Of a DNA stretch of 64,000 nt, positions 7,965 through 17,066 are shown in pieces. Origin of the DNA: Frigoribacterium faeni (GTDB lineage: Bacteria > Actinomycetota > Actinomycetes > Actinomycetales > Microbacteriaceae); the NCBI RefSeq assembly GCF_007988805.1, contig NZ_BJUV01000012.1:1-64000 (forward strand), in the 5' to 3' direction. Below the pieces are notes generated by a model. The model saw only the letters and a program-made list of their open reading frames with translations, was not told the DNA's origin and ran no database searches. Within the stretch, counting starts at the first letter, position 1; each line of letters opens with the position of its first letter. Both the position numbers and the translations under genes were made by a program.

Positions 7965-9704
7965 GTGTCGACCGAGACGCTCACCCCCACGCCCGTCCCC
8001 CTGCTCTCCGTCGTCGTGCCCGTCCACGACGTGGCGACCTGGCTGACCGAGTGCCTCGACACCATCGCCGCCCAGCAGGTCGACCTCGAGGTCCTCGTGA
8101 TCGACGACCACTCGACCGACGGCTCCCTCGCCGTCGCGCGGCGCCACGCGGCGGCCGACCCGAGGTTCCGCGTCGTCGAGGCCGTCGAACGCGGCGGGGC
8201 CGCCGCCCGGGACCTCGGGGTCTCGCTCGCCCGCGGCCGGTACCTCGTCTTCGCCGACGGCGACGACCTGGTGCCCCGCGGCGCGTACCGGGCGCTCGTC
8301 GAGGCGCTGGAGTCCTCCGGCGACGACGTCGCGGTCGGCGACTTCCTGAAGTTCGACGCCCGGAGCACCTGGCGGCCGTCCGACGGCTTCGACGCCTTCG
8401 CGACCGAGCGCCGCGGCGCCTCCCTCGCCGACGTGCCCTCGCTCCTGCGCTTCCGCGCCTGCTGGCACAAGCTGTTCCGTCTCGACCGGTGGCGCGAGCT
8501 CGGGGTGACGTTCCCGTCGGTCCCGCGGTCGAACGACATCGTGCCGATGACGACCGTGCTGACCCGCGCCTCCTCGATCTCGGTCGTGACCGACGTCGTC
8601 TACGCCTATCGCGACCGTCCGGGGCACGGCTCCATGACGCGCAGGGCGGGGCAGCTCGTCGGCACCCTGAGCTACTTCGACCAGGAGGCGCGGTGCGCGG
8701 AGCTCGTCGTCGCCGACGGCCGCGAGGCGGTCGCGTCGGAGTACTTCTCGATGGTGCTGGTCAACGACGGCTGGGTCCACCTCCGGAAGCTCATGGCCGG
8801 CGGGCCGGTCGAGATCGACGACGATCGGCGTCGCGCTCTCGGCGCCTCGGTGTCCGCCCTCCTCGAGCAGGCGCCGCCGGAGCTGGTCGGTCGTCTCGGT
8901 GCGACGCAGCGTCGGCTCTACCGCCTGGTCGCCACGGGCCGGGCCGACCTCCTCTGGTCGATGCCGGACGTGCCCGGATCGACCGACGACGTCCCCGTCG
9001 ACGGGGCCGAGGCCACGACGTCGCTGTCCCGGGCCGTCGACCTCGTCGACGTGCTGCGCGGTCTCGGCGAGCACGGCACGGCGACGACGGTGGTCGAGCG
9101 GCGCGTGGTGCCGCATCTGATCGCGATCGCCGGGCTCGGCTCGTCCGAGGCGCACGACACGGCCGCCTCGCTGGCCTCGCGGATCCCGGCCGACGCGATC
9201 CCGGCGTCGTCGTCCGCGGTCGTCCGACTCGCCCGCGAGGGCTCCTGGCCGGCCCTGGCCCGCCTCGCGGACGTCGTCCGCGACGTCCGCGTCGACGTGA
9301 CGGGGTTCGAGCGGTCGGCCCCGGTCGTCGTGTCGACGGGAGCACCCGACGCCGGGACGATCACGTTGACGCTGCGTCACGAGACGGGCACCACCGCGAC
9401 CTGGACGACCCTGACGCCGGGCGCGACGTCGCGGGCGGCCCTGCCCCGTCTCGTCCGCACCACTCCCGGGCGCTGGACGGCCCAGGTCCGGGTCGACCTC
9501 CGGGGCTCGACCGCCGAGGTGCCCGCACGGGCGTCGCGACCCGCCCTCCAGCGGCCGGACGGCGCCCTCGCGCCGGTCGTCGTCGCCCAGGTGGACGCCG
9601 CGGGCGACGATCTGGTCTTCGTCACCCGATCGCGTCTGATGCGACGCCTGGCCGGGGCGGTCCTGCGGCGGGCGCGATCGGTCGCGCGCCGGGTCAGACG
9701 CTGA
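7965..9704 (+). CDS. Family 2 glycosyltransferase, cassette copy A
   Basis: A protein of 579 residues. The N-terminal 220 residues are a clear GT2 domain: LLSVVVPVHDVATWL, VIDDHSTDGS and the metal-binding VFADGDDLVPRGAYR. The later CWHKLFR and RSNDIVPMT segments occur in poly-glycosyl and teichoic-acid-like transferases. The C-terminal 300 residues are unassigned and end in a strongly basic tail, which suggests contact with anionic lipids. It is a paralogue of the gene at 10878 and converges on a GT4 gene, sharing 11 bases with it at the 3' ends. The start is GTG at 7965 behind a purine-rich site. Confidence 0.83.
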   Translation: MSTETLTPTPVPLLSVVVPVHDVATWLTECLDTIAAQQVDLEVLVIDDHSTDGSLAVARRHAAADPRFRVVEAVERGGAAARDLGVSLARGRYLVFADGDDLVPRGAYRALVEALESSGDDVAVGDFLKFDARSTWRPSDGFDAFATERRGASLADVPSLLRFRACWHKLFRLDRWRELGVTFPSVPRSNDIVPMTTVLTRASSISVVTDVVYAYRDRPGHGSMTRRAGQLVGTLSYFDQEARCAELVVADGREAVASEYFSMVLVNDGWVHLRKLMAGGPVEIDDDRRRALGASVSALLEQAPPELVGRLGATQRRLYRLVATGRADLLWSMPDVPGSTDDVPVDGAEATTSLSRAVDLVDVLRGLGEHGTATTVVERRVVPHLIAIAGLGSSEAHDTAASLASRIPADAIPASSSAVVRLAREGSWPALARLADVVRDVRVDVTGFERSAPVVVSTGAPDAGTITLTLRHETGTTATWTTLTPGATSRAALPRLVRTTPGRWTAQVRVDLRGSTAEVPARASRPALQRPDGALAPVVVAQVDAAGDDLVFVTRSRLMRRLAGAVLRRARSVARRVRR

Positions 9705-10749
9705 GCGAGTCGTACAGCGCCAGCATGTCGGTCGACATCGCGTAGGGCGTGTACCGCAGGGCGTAGCGTCGGGCGGCGGCACGGAGGTCGTCCGACGGCG
9801 CGAACGCGTCGATCGCGGCGGCGAGGCCCTCCTCACCGCCCTCGGGATCGGAGAACACGACCCACGGCTCGTCCCGGAACTGCTCGACGAGGTGCGCGAA
9901 CCCGGGCACGATCACCGGCAGGCCGAAGGTCGACGCGAGGTGGATGCTGCCCGAGTTGAGGATGGCGGCGTACGGCACGACGAGCACGTCGGCCGCGGCG
10001 AACCAGCGGCCCGCGTCGTCGTCGGGGACGTAGCCGTAATGGGCGTGCACCGTCGCGTCCGAGGGGACGAGCGCCTCCGTCGTCAGGCGGTCGGCGTGCG
10101 ACACGTGTCCGGCCAGCAGGAGCGTCGCCCCCGTCGTGCCGATCGCGCCGAGGAGGGTCGAGACCCCTTTGTAGGGCTTGATGTGCCCGAAGAACAGCAC
10201 GGTCTTCTCGGCGGGTCCGAGGCCGAACGAGCCGCGCGCCTCGTCCCGGGTCCAGGCCTGGTCGTAGAGCCCCTCGTAGCTCGGGTGCGGGACGATCGCC
10301 TGCTTCTCGAGCGGAATGTCGACGACGTCGGCGACGACGTCGCGGGTCTGGGCCGACATCACGTGGACGGCGCTCGAGAGCCCGACGATCGCCCGGCTGA
10401 GCTCGATCTCCTGCCGAGGCCAGGGGCAGTCGTGAGGGAGGCGGTTGTGGACCGTCCAGACCAGCCGGACGCCGCGCCCGGTCGCGTCGGTCAGAGCCCG
10501 CACGACGGTCGCGAGCCGGCGGTCCGCCTCGCGCTCGTCGGGCGCGTTCTGGACGAGGAGGGACGTCCAGTGCAGGTGCACCACGTCACCCGGTGCCGCG
10601 ACGGCCACTGCGTCGAGGAAGCCGGCGAGGTCGCGCTGCTCGGAGATCGTCCAGCCGTCGGCGCGGAGGGCGAGGTAGGCGATGTTCAGGAACGGGTTCT
10701 CGGGCCAGTACGGGAACACCACGGCGGTGCCGGTCGATCGGTCGCTCAC
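9694..10749 (-). CDS. GT4-type glycosyltransferase, cassette copy A
   Basis: A protein of 351 residues with a GT-B fold. The first half has AVVFPYWPENPFLNIAYLAL, VVHLHWTS and WTVHNRLPHD. The second half has VLFFGHIKPYKGVSTLL, which is the usual position of the glycosyltransferase group 1 domain, and NSGSIHLASTFGLPVIVPG in place of the common E-x7-E region. It is strongly similar to the gene at 13784-14887. The GTG start at 10749 has a ggagg site 5 bases upstream. Its 3' end overlaps the convergent GT2 gene by 11 bases, so the mRNAs are antisense there. The donor sugar is unknown. Confidence 0.82.
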   Translation of the reverse strand: MSDRSTGTAVVFPYWPENPFLNIAYLALRADGWTISEQRDLAGFLDAVAVAAPGDVVHLHWTSLLVQNAPDEREADRRLATVVRALTDATGRGVRLVWTVHNRLPHDCPWPRQEIELSRAIVGLSSAVHVMSAQTRDVVADVVDIPLEKQAIVPHPSYEGLYDQAWTRDEARGSFGLGPAEKTVLFFGHIKPYKGVSTLLGAIGTTGATLLLAGHVSHADRLTTEALVPSDATVHAHYGYVPDDDAGRWFAAADVLVVPYAAILNSGSIHLASTFGLPVIVPGFAHLVEQFRDEPWVVFSDPEGGEEGLAAAIDAFAPSDDLRAAARRYALRYTPYAMSTDMLALYDSLSV

Positions 10750-10775
10750 GGGTCCTCCTGGGGTCTCGGCTCACG

Positions 10776-10781
10776 ATTCTA
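10776..10781 (-). promoter_or_regulatory. -10 box TAGAAT
   Basis: Minus-strand TAGAAT, 26 bases before the GTG at 10749, with a ggagg ribosome binding site (10754-10758) in the short leader. Confidence 0.6.
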
Positions 10782-10820
10782 GGACAGCCCCGGCTCCGGA
10801 TCGGCGGGCGGCGCCCCTGG

Positions 10821-10826
10821 TACTGT
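10821..10826 (+). promoter_or_regulatory. -10 box TACTGT
   Basis: Plus-strand TACTGT in the 128-base divergent gap, about 50 bases before the GTG at 10878. An aagga site is at 10865-10869. Confidence 0.5.
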
Positions 10827-10877
10827 CGTGACGGATCATCCACGCGCGACCGAGCGCGGCCCGGAAGGACAAGCCCC

Positions 10878-12839
10878 GTGACAATCGCCGAGACCGGGAC
10901 CGACGCCGTCGAGCTCTCGGTCGTCGTCCCCGTGCACAACGTCGGCCCGTGGATCGAGCAGTGCCTCACCAGCATCCTCGACCAGGACGTCTCCTCGATG
11001 GAGGTCATCGTCGTCGACGACCACTCGACGGACGACACCGTCGAGCGGATCCTCGCCGTCGCCGGAGACGACCCGCGCCTCCGGCTGATCACCGCCCCGC
11101 CCCGTCGCGGCGGCGCGCACGCCCGCAACCGCGGAGTCGATCTCGCCGTCGGCGAGTTCCTCGTCTTCGCCGACGGCGACGACCTCGTGCCTCGAGGGGC
11201 CTACCGGCGGATGGTGACGGCGCTGCGCGAGTCGGGCGACGACATGGCGGTGGGCGACTTCCTCAAGTTCCGGTCGGGCGCGACCGTGTCCCATACGAAG
11301 CGGTCCAAGCTCTTCGTGCGCCCCCGGTCGCACGTGACGATCGTCGACCTGCCGGCGCTGCTGCGCAACCGGGCCATCTGGCACAAGATGTTCCGTCTCC
11401 GTTTCTGGCTCGACACCGGCATCACGTTCCCCCAGGCCGCCCGGTCGAACGACATCGTCCCCATGACCCGCGCCGTCACCGAGGCCCGGGGCATCACGAT
11501 CGTCCCCCACGTCGTCTACCTCTACCGCGACCGCCCCGGCACGCAGTCGATGACGCGCAGGGCCACCCTGCTGACCGGCGTGCTGAGCTACTTCGAGCAG
11601 GAGCTCGAGTGCGCCCGCCTCGTCGTGGCGACACGGCACCTGCACGTCATCCAGGAGTACTTCGACGTCTTCCTGTTCGCCGACGGCTGGGTGCACCTGC
11701 GCGGCTATCTGCAGACCCACGACGTCGACGCCGATCCCGACGACCTCGAGCGCCTGGCCGCCGCCCTGCGCGGGCTGCTCTCGCTGGCCACCCGACAGCA
11801 GCTCGACCGACTCGGCGACTCCGCCCGCCGGTCGTTCCTGCTGATGGCGAACGGCCGCCTCGATCTGGCCCTGCGCCTCCCGGACTTCTCGGGTCGGGCC
11901 CCCGTCTCCGATCAGCCCGACCGGAGCGATCGCATCGACCGCGCCGCCCTCGCCGGCGCCCTCGACCTGAGCAACGAGATGTACATGCGGGTCCCCGACG
12001 ACACCGAGATCATCGCGCGGATCTTCCTCGACCAGGTCGCGCGCCCCCTGGCGCGGGCCCTGCCGACCGCGGCCGACGACGAGGTCGTCGAGCTCGGCGA
12101 CTTCTTCCGTCGCCTGGGGCGCCGTCACGGACGGCCCATCCGTCAGCACACCGACTGGCGGAGCGTCGAGCCGCTGCTCCGCCTCGGGACGAAGGGCCGG
12201 CCCGCGCCGCTGCGCGTCTGGGGCGCCCTCGTCTCCTCGGTGCGCGCCGACGTCTCCGTCGATGGAGCGGATCTCGTGATCGACTCCGTCCGCGGCCCGG
12301 TCGGCGACGCGGTCGATCTCTCGGGGACCCGACTCCTCTTCGTCCACACCACCACCGGCGCCCAGGTCGAGGGGCCGGTGCTCGACCTGCCCGTCGGCTC
12401 GGCGCGCACGACCGTCGCCCTTCCGGACGAGGTCGCCTCGGGCCCGGGGCCGTGGCGCCTCTACCTGTCGGCGCGCCTCGGCGACGACCACGTGCACCAC
12501 CGACTCGCGCGGGAGGCCCTGCCGGGCGAACGGCCGAACGGCGGCTTCGTCCCCACGCCGGTGCCGACTCCCGTGGCCCTGCCGCAGACCGCCGGCGCGA
12601 CGACCTCGCCCTCGCCCTCGCCGACACCCTCTCCCGCCGGCACCGGGCGCTCCCCCGAGGTCGACGGCGTCGACGGCGAGGCCACGCTCGACGAGACGCC
12701 CCCGACCGAGCTCACCGCGCTCACGCCGGCGACCCCCGACGAGGCCTGGACGATCGTGGTGCCACCGGCGGCCGTCCGCCCCGTCCACGAGGCCCTGGCC
12801 CGCGTCCGACGCCGTCTCGGCCCGCGCGCCGGTCGCTGA
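10878..12839 (+). CDS. Family 2 glycosyltransferase with Pro/Ser/Thr-rich linker, cassette copy B
   Basis: A protein of 653 residues, paralogue of the gene at 7965. The GT2 domain begins at once (ELSVVVPVHNVGPWI, VVDDHSTDD, VFADGDDLVPRGAYR), then IWHKMFRL and RSNDIVPMTRAV. GTG at 10878 was chosen because it has aagga 8 bases upstream and matches the N-terminus of the paralogue; the frame stays open further upstream. Near the C-terminus there is a low-complexity stretch rich in Pro, Ser and Thr (about residues 558-590), then a final helix with a basic end. Such linkers are unusual in cytoplasmic transferases. It is followed 15 bases later by the pyruvyl transferase. Confidence 0.83.
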   Translation: MTIAETGTDAVELSVVVPVHNVGPWIEQCLTSILDQDVSSMEVIVVDDHSTDDTVERILAVAGDDPRLRLITAPPRRGGAHARNRGVDLAVGEFLVFADGDDLVPRGAYRRMVTALRESGDDMAVGDFLKFRSGATVSHTKRSKLFVRPRSHVTIVDLPALLRNRAIWHKMFRLRFWLDTGITFPQAARSNDIVPMTRAVTEARGITIVPHVVYLYRDRPGTQSMTRRATLLTGVLSYFEQELECARLVVATRHLHVIQEYFDVFLFADGWVHLRGYLQTHDVDADPDDLERLAAALRGLLSLATRQQLDRLGDSARRSFLLMANGRLDLALRLPDFSGRAPVSDQPDRSDRIDRAALAGALDLSNEMYMRVPDDTEIIARIFLDQVARPLARALPTAADDEVVELGDFFRRLGRRHGRPIRQHTDWRSVEPLLRLGTKGRPAPLRVWGALVSSVRADVSVDGADLVIDSVRGPVGDAVDLSGTRLLFVHTTTGAQVEGPVLDLPVGSARTTVALPDEVASGPGPWRLYLSARLGDDHVHHRLAREALPGERPNGGFVPTPVPTPVALPQTAGATTSPSPSPTPSPAGTGRSPEVDGVDGEATLDETPPTELTALTPATPDEAWTIVVPPAAVRPVHEALARVRRRLGPRAGR

Positions 12840-12854
12840 CCGACCACCCGACCC

Positions 12855-13832
12855 GTGCCCGACCACCACACCGTCGTCCGCGGGGTGCGGGTCGTCCGCT
12901 GGGATCCGTCTCGCCCCGGCCCGGCGGGCCCGCGGCGGGTGGGGAACTTCGGCGATCTCCTCGGCCCCCTCGTCGTCCGCTCCCTCCTCGGCGACGTGCC
13001 GGTCGCGGCGCCGTCGTCGCGCCGCCTGGTGGCCGTCGGGTCGATCCTGCATCTCTCGCGACCCGGCGACGTCGTCTGGGGTGCCGGCGTCAACGGCAAG
13101 ATGCCCCTGCACCTGCGCGACCCCGCCGGCCTCGACGTCCGATCGGTCCGCGGGCCCCTGACCCGCGCGCTCCTCGCCGCGCACGGCGTCGACGTGCCGT
13201 CCGTGTTCGGCGACCCGGGCCTCCTCGTCGCCGATGCCGTGCCCGACCTGCACGACGCGGCCGCCCGGAGCCCCCGCCGGGACGTCACGATCGTCCCGAA
13301 CCTCAACGACCGGGCGGCCTTCCGCGACGACCCCCGCGCGATCGATCCGACGGGACCGGTCCACGACGTCCTGCGGGCCATCGCCGAGAGCCGGATCGTC
13401 GTGGCCTCGTCGTTGCACGGTCTCGTCGTGGCCGATGCGCTGGGCATCGACGCCCGACCCCTCGTGTCCCGTTCCGAGCACCCCTTCAAGTACGCCGACC
13501 ACTACGCGGGCACCGGGCGACCCGAGGTGCGGGCGGCCGCCGACGTCGACGCCGCGCTGGCCGGCGACGGCACGGGCCCCGCCGTCGTCGATCTCGAGGC
13601 ACTGCGAGCGGCGTTCCCGGCCGACCTCTGGACCGATCCCCCTGCGCCGCGGGGTCGTGACCGCCGGATGCACGACCCCGCCGCCGAGACCGTCTCGGAC
13701 GCCGAGCGCGCCCGGGCGGACGAGGTCCTCTCGGCGTGGGTCGGGTCGTCAGGGACGCCGAGCGACGGCGGCGGCCCCTCCGGTCACGACGTCGCGGCGA
13801 CGGCCTCCGAGCGGGGACGCACCCGGCGGTAG
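12855..13832 (+). CDS. Polysaccharide pyruvyl transferase family protein
   Basis: A protein of 325 residues in the same unit as the GT2 gene before it. The family moves pyruvate from phosphoenolpyruvate to a sugar, making an acidic ketal on cell-wall or capsular glycans. Supporting features are the N-terminal VGNFGDLLGPLVVRSLLG, the VWGAGVNGK segment, the RGPLTRALL motif, and the late ASSLHGLVVADALGI segment that carries the family's Ser-Leu-His-Gly. The start is GTG; an ATG is not available. The last 49 bases overlap the 3' end of the convergent GT4 gene. Pyruvylated glycans are known in Microbacteriaceae cell walls, which fits, but the acceptor is not shown. Confidence 0.85.
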   Translation: MPDHHTVVRGVRVVRWDPSRPGPAGPRRVGNFGDLLGPLVVRSLLGDVPVAAPSSRRLVAVGSILHLSRPGDVVWGAGVNGKMPLHLRDPAGLDVRSVRGPLTRALLAAHGVDVPSVFGDPGLLVADAVPDLHDAAARSPRRDVTIVPNLNDRAAFRDDPRAIDPTGPVHDVLRAIAESRIVVASSLHGLVVADALGIDARPLVSRSEHPFKYADHYAGTGRPEVRAAADVDAALAGDGTGPAVVDLEALRAAFPADLWTDPPAPRGRDRRMHDPAAETVSDAERARADEVLSAWVGSSGTPSDGGGPSGHDVAATASERGRTRR

Positions 13833-14887
13833 AGGTCGAGGAATCTGTTGGCCATGTCCCACGGCGTGTAGCCCCGGGCGTAGTCGCGTGCGGCCCGGCG
13901 GTCGGAGTCGGAGGCGCGGAACGCCACGATCGCGTCGGCGAGAGCGGGGGCCCCGCCCTCGGCGTCGAAGAAGTGCACCCAGGGCTGGTCGCCGTACTGC
14001 TCGACGAGGTGCGGGAACGACGGCAGCAGCACCGGCAGCCCGAAGGTCGACGCGAGGTGCATGCTGCCGGAGTTGAGGATGCTCGCGTACGGCAGCACCA
14101 TGACGTCGGCTCCCACGAGCCAGTCGGCCACGGCGCCGTCGGGCACGAAGTCCAGGTGCGTGATCGTCCGGAGGCCGGTGGTCAGCAGGGGCTCGACGAT
14201 CACGCGATCCTCCTCGCGGGTGCGTCCGGCGACGAGCAGCGCGAGGTCGTCGCGACGGCGGCTCGCCTCGGCGAACGCCTCGATCAGGACGTCGACGCCC
14301 TTGTAGGCGCGGACCTGACCGAAGAAGAGGACGGCCGTCTCGCCGTCCGCGACGCCGACCGCGCGACGAGCGTCCGCGCGGTCCACCCCGGAGTCGTAGA
14401 AGCCGTCGTAGCTGCTGTGCTCGATGAGCTCGACCTTGGCGGGGTCGATGGGCGACACGTCGGCGACCTCGTCGAGAGTCGCCGGCGAGAGGACGTGCAC
14501 GACGTCGGCCCGGTCGGCCAGGAACCGCACCAGCGCGCGCTCGGACTCGGGATGCGCCAGCTCGTGCGGCAGCTTGTTGTGGACCGTCCAGAGGAGGCGC
14601 ACCCCGCGCTCCTGCGCCGCCGTCACCGTCCGTTCGAACCGGTCGAGCCGTGCTCGCGCCTCGGCCTCGTCGGCGGCCGACTCGAGCAGCACGCCCGTCC
14701 AGTGGAGGTGGAGGATGTCGCCGGCTCCGCGGAGGTCGACCGACTCGAGGAGCTCGTCGTAATCGCGCTGCCGGTCGACGACGAAGCCGTCGGCCGCGAT
14801 GGCGAGGTAGGCCATGTTGAGGTACGGGTTCTGCTCCCAGAACGGGAAGACGACGGCGACCGGGCGGGGTTCGTTCGTGCTGTCCAC
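13784..14887 (-). CDS. GT4-type glycosyltransferase, cassette copy B
   Basis: A protein of 367 residues, close paralogue of the gene at 9694-10749: AVVFPFWEQNPYLNMAYLA, ILHLHWTG, WTVHNKLPHE, VLFFGQVRAYKGVDVLI and NSGSMHLASTFGLPVLLPS all match copy A. The open frame runs much further upstream, but that part overlaps the acyltransferase gene. The GTG at 14887 begins where similarity to copy A begins and lies 6 bases after a TACGCT -10 box. A GTG ten codons upstream is the alternative. It shares 49 antisense bases with the pyruvyl transferase. Confidence 0.82.
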   Translation of the reverse strand: MDSTNEPRPVAVVFPFWEQNPYLNMAYLAIAADGFVVDRQRDYDELLESVDLRGAGDILHLHWTGVLLESAADEAEARARLDRFERTVTAAQERGVRLLWTVHNKLPHELAHPESERALVRFLADRADVVHVLSPATLDEVADVSPIDPAKVELIEHSSYDGFYDSGVDRADARRAVGVADGETAVLFFGQVRAYKGVDVLIEAFAEASRRRDDLALLVAGRTREEDRVIVEPLLTTGLRTITHLDFVPDGAVADWLVGADVMVLPYASILNSGSMHLASTFGLPVLLPSFPHLVEQYGDQPWVHFFDAEGGAPALADAIVAFRASDSDRRAARDYARGYTPWDMANRFLDLYRRVRPRSEAVAATS

Positions 14888-14893
14888 CGTTCG

Positions 14894-14899
14894 AGCGTA
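14894..14899 (-). promoter_or_regulatory. -10 box TACGCT
   Basis: Minus-strand TACGCT, 6 bases before the GTG at 14887; a leaderless arrangement. Confidence 0.5.
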
Positions 14900-14913
14900 C
14901 CCGTCGGCCGTCG

Positions 14914-17016
14914 TCACGCGGAGACCATCGGGCGGAGCCGCTCGACCAGGTACGGTGCGAGCGTCTTGCTGAAGGTCGCCGTGATGTGGTGCTGGTCCCG
15001 GTAGACGATGACGTTGCCGATCACGATGGGGCAGGTGTCGTCGCGGCAGAAGAACGATGCGAGGTCGATGACGTCGGCCCCCGTTCCCTGCGCCGCGGTG
15101 ACGAGGTCGTCCGTGCCGGCGAAGCCGTCGGCCTCGGAGACGGCGCACGACGACGTGTCGGCCCCGGCCGGGGCCTGGGTGACGCAGTCGAGCGCGCCCT
15201 GGGTGATGGTCGGGTTGTCACGGACGACCACGACGCGGGTCCCGGCGTCCTGCGCCTGCCGCCAGACGGTCTCGGTCGCCGCCACCCGGCGCTGGCTCGT
15301 CGCGGCGGACTCGGCCGGATCGCGTCGCGCCGTCGTGAGGACGACGTCGTAGTCGCCGCCCTGCAGCGCCGTGTCGACGGCCGCCGAGTACTCCCGCTGC
15401 GGCCCCGCGCCGACGGTGGTCGGGTCGACCCAGGAGCCGCCCCACCCCACGTAGACGTCGAGGCTCCAACCGAGATCGCCGACCTGCTCGGCGAGACCGG
15501 GCACCAGCATGGCGGCGTGCGAGTCGCCGACGAGGGCGACCCGGGGGGCGTCCGACGCGTCCGAACCGAAGTGGCAGGTGCTGAGGTCGGGCGAGTTCTG
15601 CGGCCGATAGCAGTCGAAGGCTCCGCCGGTGTCGTCGAACACCGCGGCGGTCGCCGGCACGAGCGTGCCGTCGAGCTCGGGGTTGACGCAGTCGTCGGGG
15701 CCGGCGAAGGCCGAGGCGCCGAAGCAGGCGACCTCGCCCGACAGCAGCGCCTGCGCCTCGCGCGCGCTCTCGTCGGCGACGGCCCGGGCCTGGACGATGC
15801 CCACGGTGGGCACGATCAGGGCCAGGACCATGCCGACGGCGACGGCGCCGAAGGTCCAGGAGGGACGCCGCAGGGTCAGCGCCTTCGCGGTGCGGGCCGG
15901 GTCCTCGATGACGACCTTGGAGATCCAGGCGAGGGCGATCGCCAGCACGAGCAGGACGATCTTGACCGGGGTGTCGAGTGCGCGGCCCAGGATGAACGGC
16001 GTGAGGACGATCAGCGGCCAGTGCCAGAGATAGAGGGAGTACGACACGTCGCCGAGCAGCCGCACCGGCCCGAACTCCGCCAGCGGGGTGGGCGACCAGC
16101 GACCGTCGGGGCTTCCCGCCGCGATGACGAGGAGGCTCCCGACGACGGGCAGCAGCGCGGTGTAGCTCGGGAACGGCATGGCCCCGGTGTAGGTGAGGAC
16201 GGAGATCGCGATCATCGCCCATCCGGCCCACGAGACCAGCGTGCGGGTGCGGGCTCCCCTGCGGATGACCTCGGGCGCGAAGATGGCGAGGAGACCGCCG
16301 GCCGCGAACTCCCAGGCGCGGGTGTGGGTCACGAAGTAGGCGCTGGCCGGGTCGGTGGCGGTCAGCCAGATCGACAGCGTGAGCGACACCGCGAAGACGA
16401 CTCCGAGCAGCAGAGCGACCATGCGGCGACGCGCGGGCGCCGAGCCCCGACGGGTGATCAGCAGCGCCAGCGCGATCAGCAGGGGCCAGGCGATGTAGAA
16501 CTGCTCCTCGACGCCCAGCGACCAGAAGTGCTGGACCGGCGTCTCGACGTTGTCCGCCGCGAGGTAGTCGACCGAGTCGGACGCGAGCACCCAGTTCTGC
16601 ACGTAGAGGACGCTGCCGCCGATCGCGCGGAAGAACTGCTGCCAGAGGGACTGCGGCACCGCGACGAGCACCGTGATCGCCGTGACGACGAGCACCGTCA
16701 GGGAGGCGGGGAGGAGGCGCCGGGCACGTCGCGCCCAGAACTGCCCCAACCGCACGCGGCCGGTCTTCTGCACCTCGCGCATGAGGTGCCCGGTGATCAG
16801 GAACCCGGAGATCGCGAAGAAGATGTCGACGCCGACGAAGCCGCCGGGCAGCCGCGCGGGCCAGAGGTGGTAGAGCACCACGACGAGGACGGCCGCCGCG
16901 CGGAGCGCCTGGATCTCGGGTCGCAGACCCGAGGGGGCCGGTCGACTGCCGGCTTGCCGTCGTCCCCCGGAAGGGCCGGTCGAGACGGGCGCGCGTTCGG
17001 GGGACTGGACTGACAC
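14914..17016 (-). CDS. OafA/YrhL-like acyltransferase with C-terminal SGNH domain
   Basis: A membrane protein of 700 residues. After a short cytoplasmic tail comes an acyltransferase-3 domain of about ten transmembrane helices, opening with LRPEIQALRAAAVLVVVLYH (the catalytic His of the family) and GGFVGVDIFFAISGFLITGH, with FWARRARRLLPA in the next loop. The last 250 residues form an extracytoplasmic SGNH domain with VALVGDSHAAML and a terminal YRDQHHIT that supplies the catalytic Asp and His. Such proteins O-acetylate surface glycans. The start is GTG at 17016, 6 bases after a TATGAT box. Confidence 0.9.
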   Translation of the reverse strand: MSVQSPERAPVSTGPSGGRRQAGSRPAPSGLRPEIQALRAAAVLVVVLYHLWPARLPGGFVGVDIFFAISGFLITGHLMREVQKTGRVRLGQFWARRARRLLPASLTVLVVTAITVLVAVPQSLWQQFFRAIGGSVLYVQNWVLASDSVDYLAADNVETPVQHFWSLGVEEQFYIAWPLLIALALLITRRGSAPARRRMVALLLGVVFAVSLTLSIWLTATDPASAYFVTHTRAWEFAAGGLLAIFAPEVIRRGARTRTLVSWAGWAMIAISVLTYTGAMPFPSYTALLPVVGSLLVIAAGSPDGRWSPTPLAEFGPVRLLGDVSYSLYLWHWPLIVLTPFILGRALDTPVKIVLLVLAIALAWISKVVIEDPARTAKALTLRRPSWTFGAVAVGMVLALIVPTVGIVQARAVADESAREAQALLSGEVACFGASAFAGPDDCVNPELDGTLVPATAAVFDDTGGAFDCYRPQNSPDLSTCHFGSDASDAPRVALVGDSHAAMLVPGLAEQVGDLGWSLDVYVGWGGSWVDPTTVGAGPQREYSAAVDTALQGGDYDVVLTTARRDPAESAATSQRRVAATETVWRQAQDAGTRVVVVRDNPTITQGALDCVTQAPAGADTSSCAVSEADGFAGTDDLVTAAQGTGADVIDLASFFCRDDTCPIVIGNVIVYRDQHHITATFSKTLAPYLVERLRPMVSA

Positions 17017-17022
17017 CGGAGG

Positions 17023-17028
17023 ATCATA
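17023..17028 (-). promoter_or_regulatory. -10 box TATGAT
   Basis: Minus-strand TATGAT, 6 bases before the GTG at 17016. It implies a leaderless transcript and fixes the start well downstream of the open frame's limit. Confidence 0.65.
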
Positions 17029-17066
17029 ACCCGGGGGCCGCGGCCGCTCCGGACGCCACGGTGGCG

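Noticed and set aside
14888-15148. Longer N-terminus for the GT4 gene at 13784-14887
   Set aside because: The frame is open upstream, but it lies inside the acyltransferase/SGNH gene and loses similarity to the paralogue at 9694-10749.
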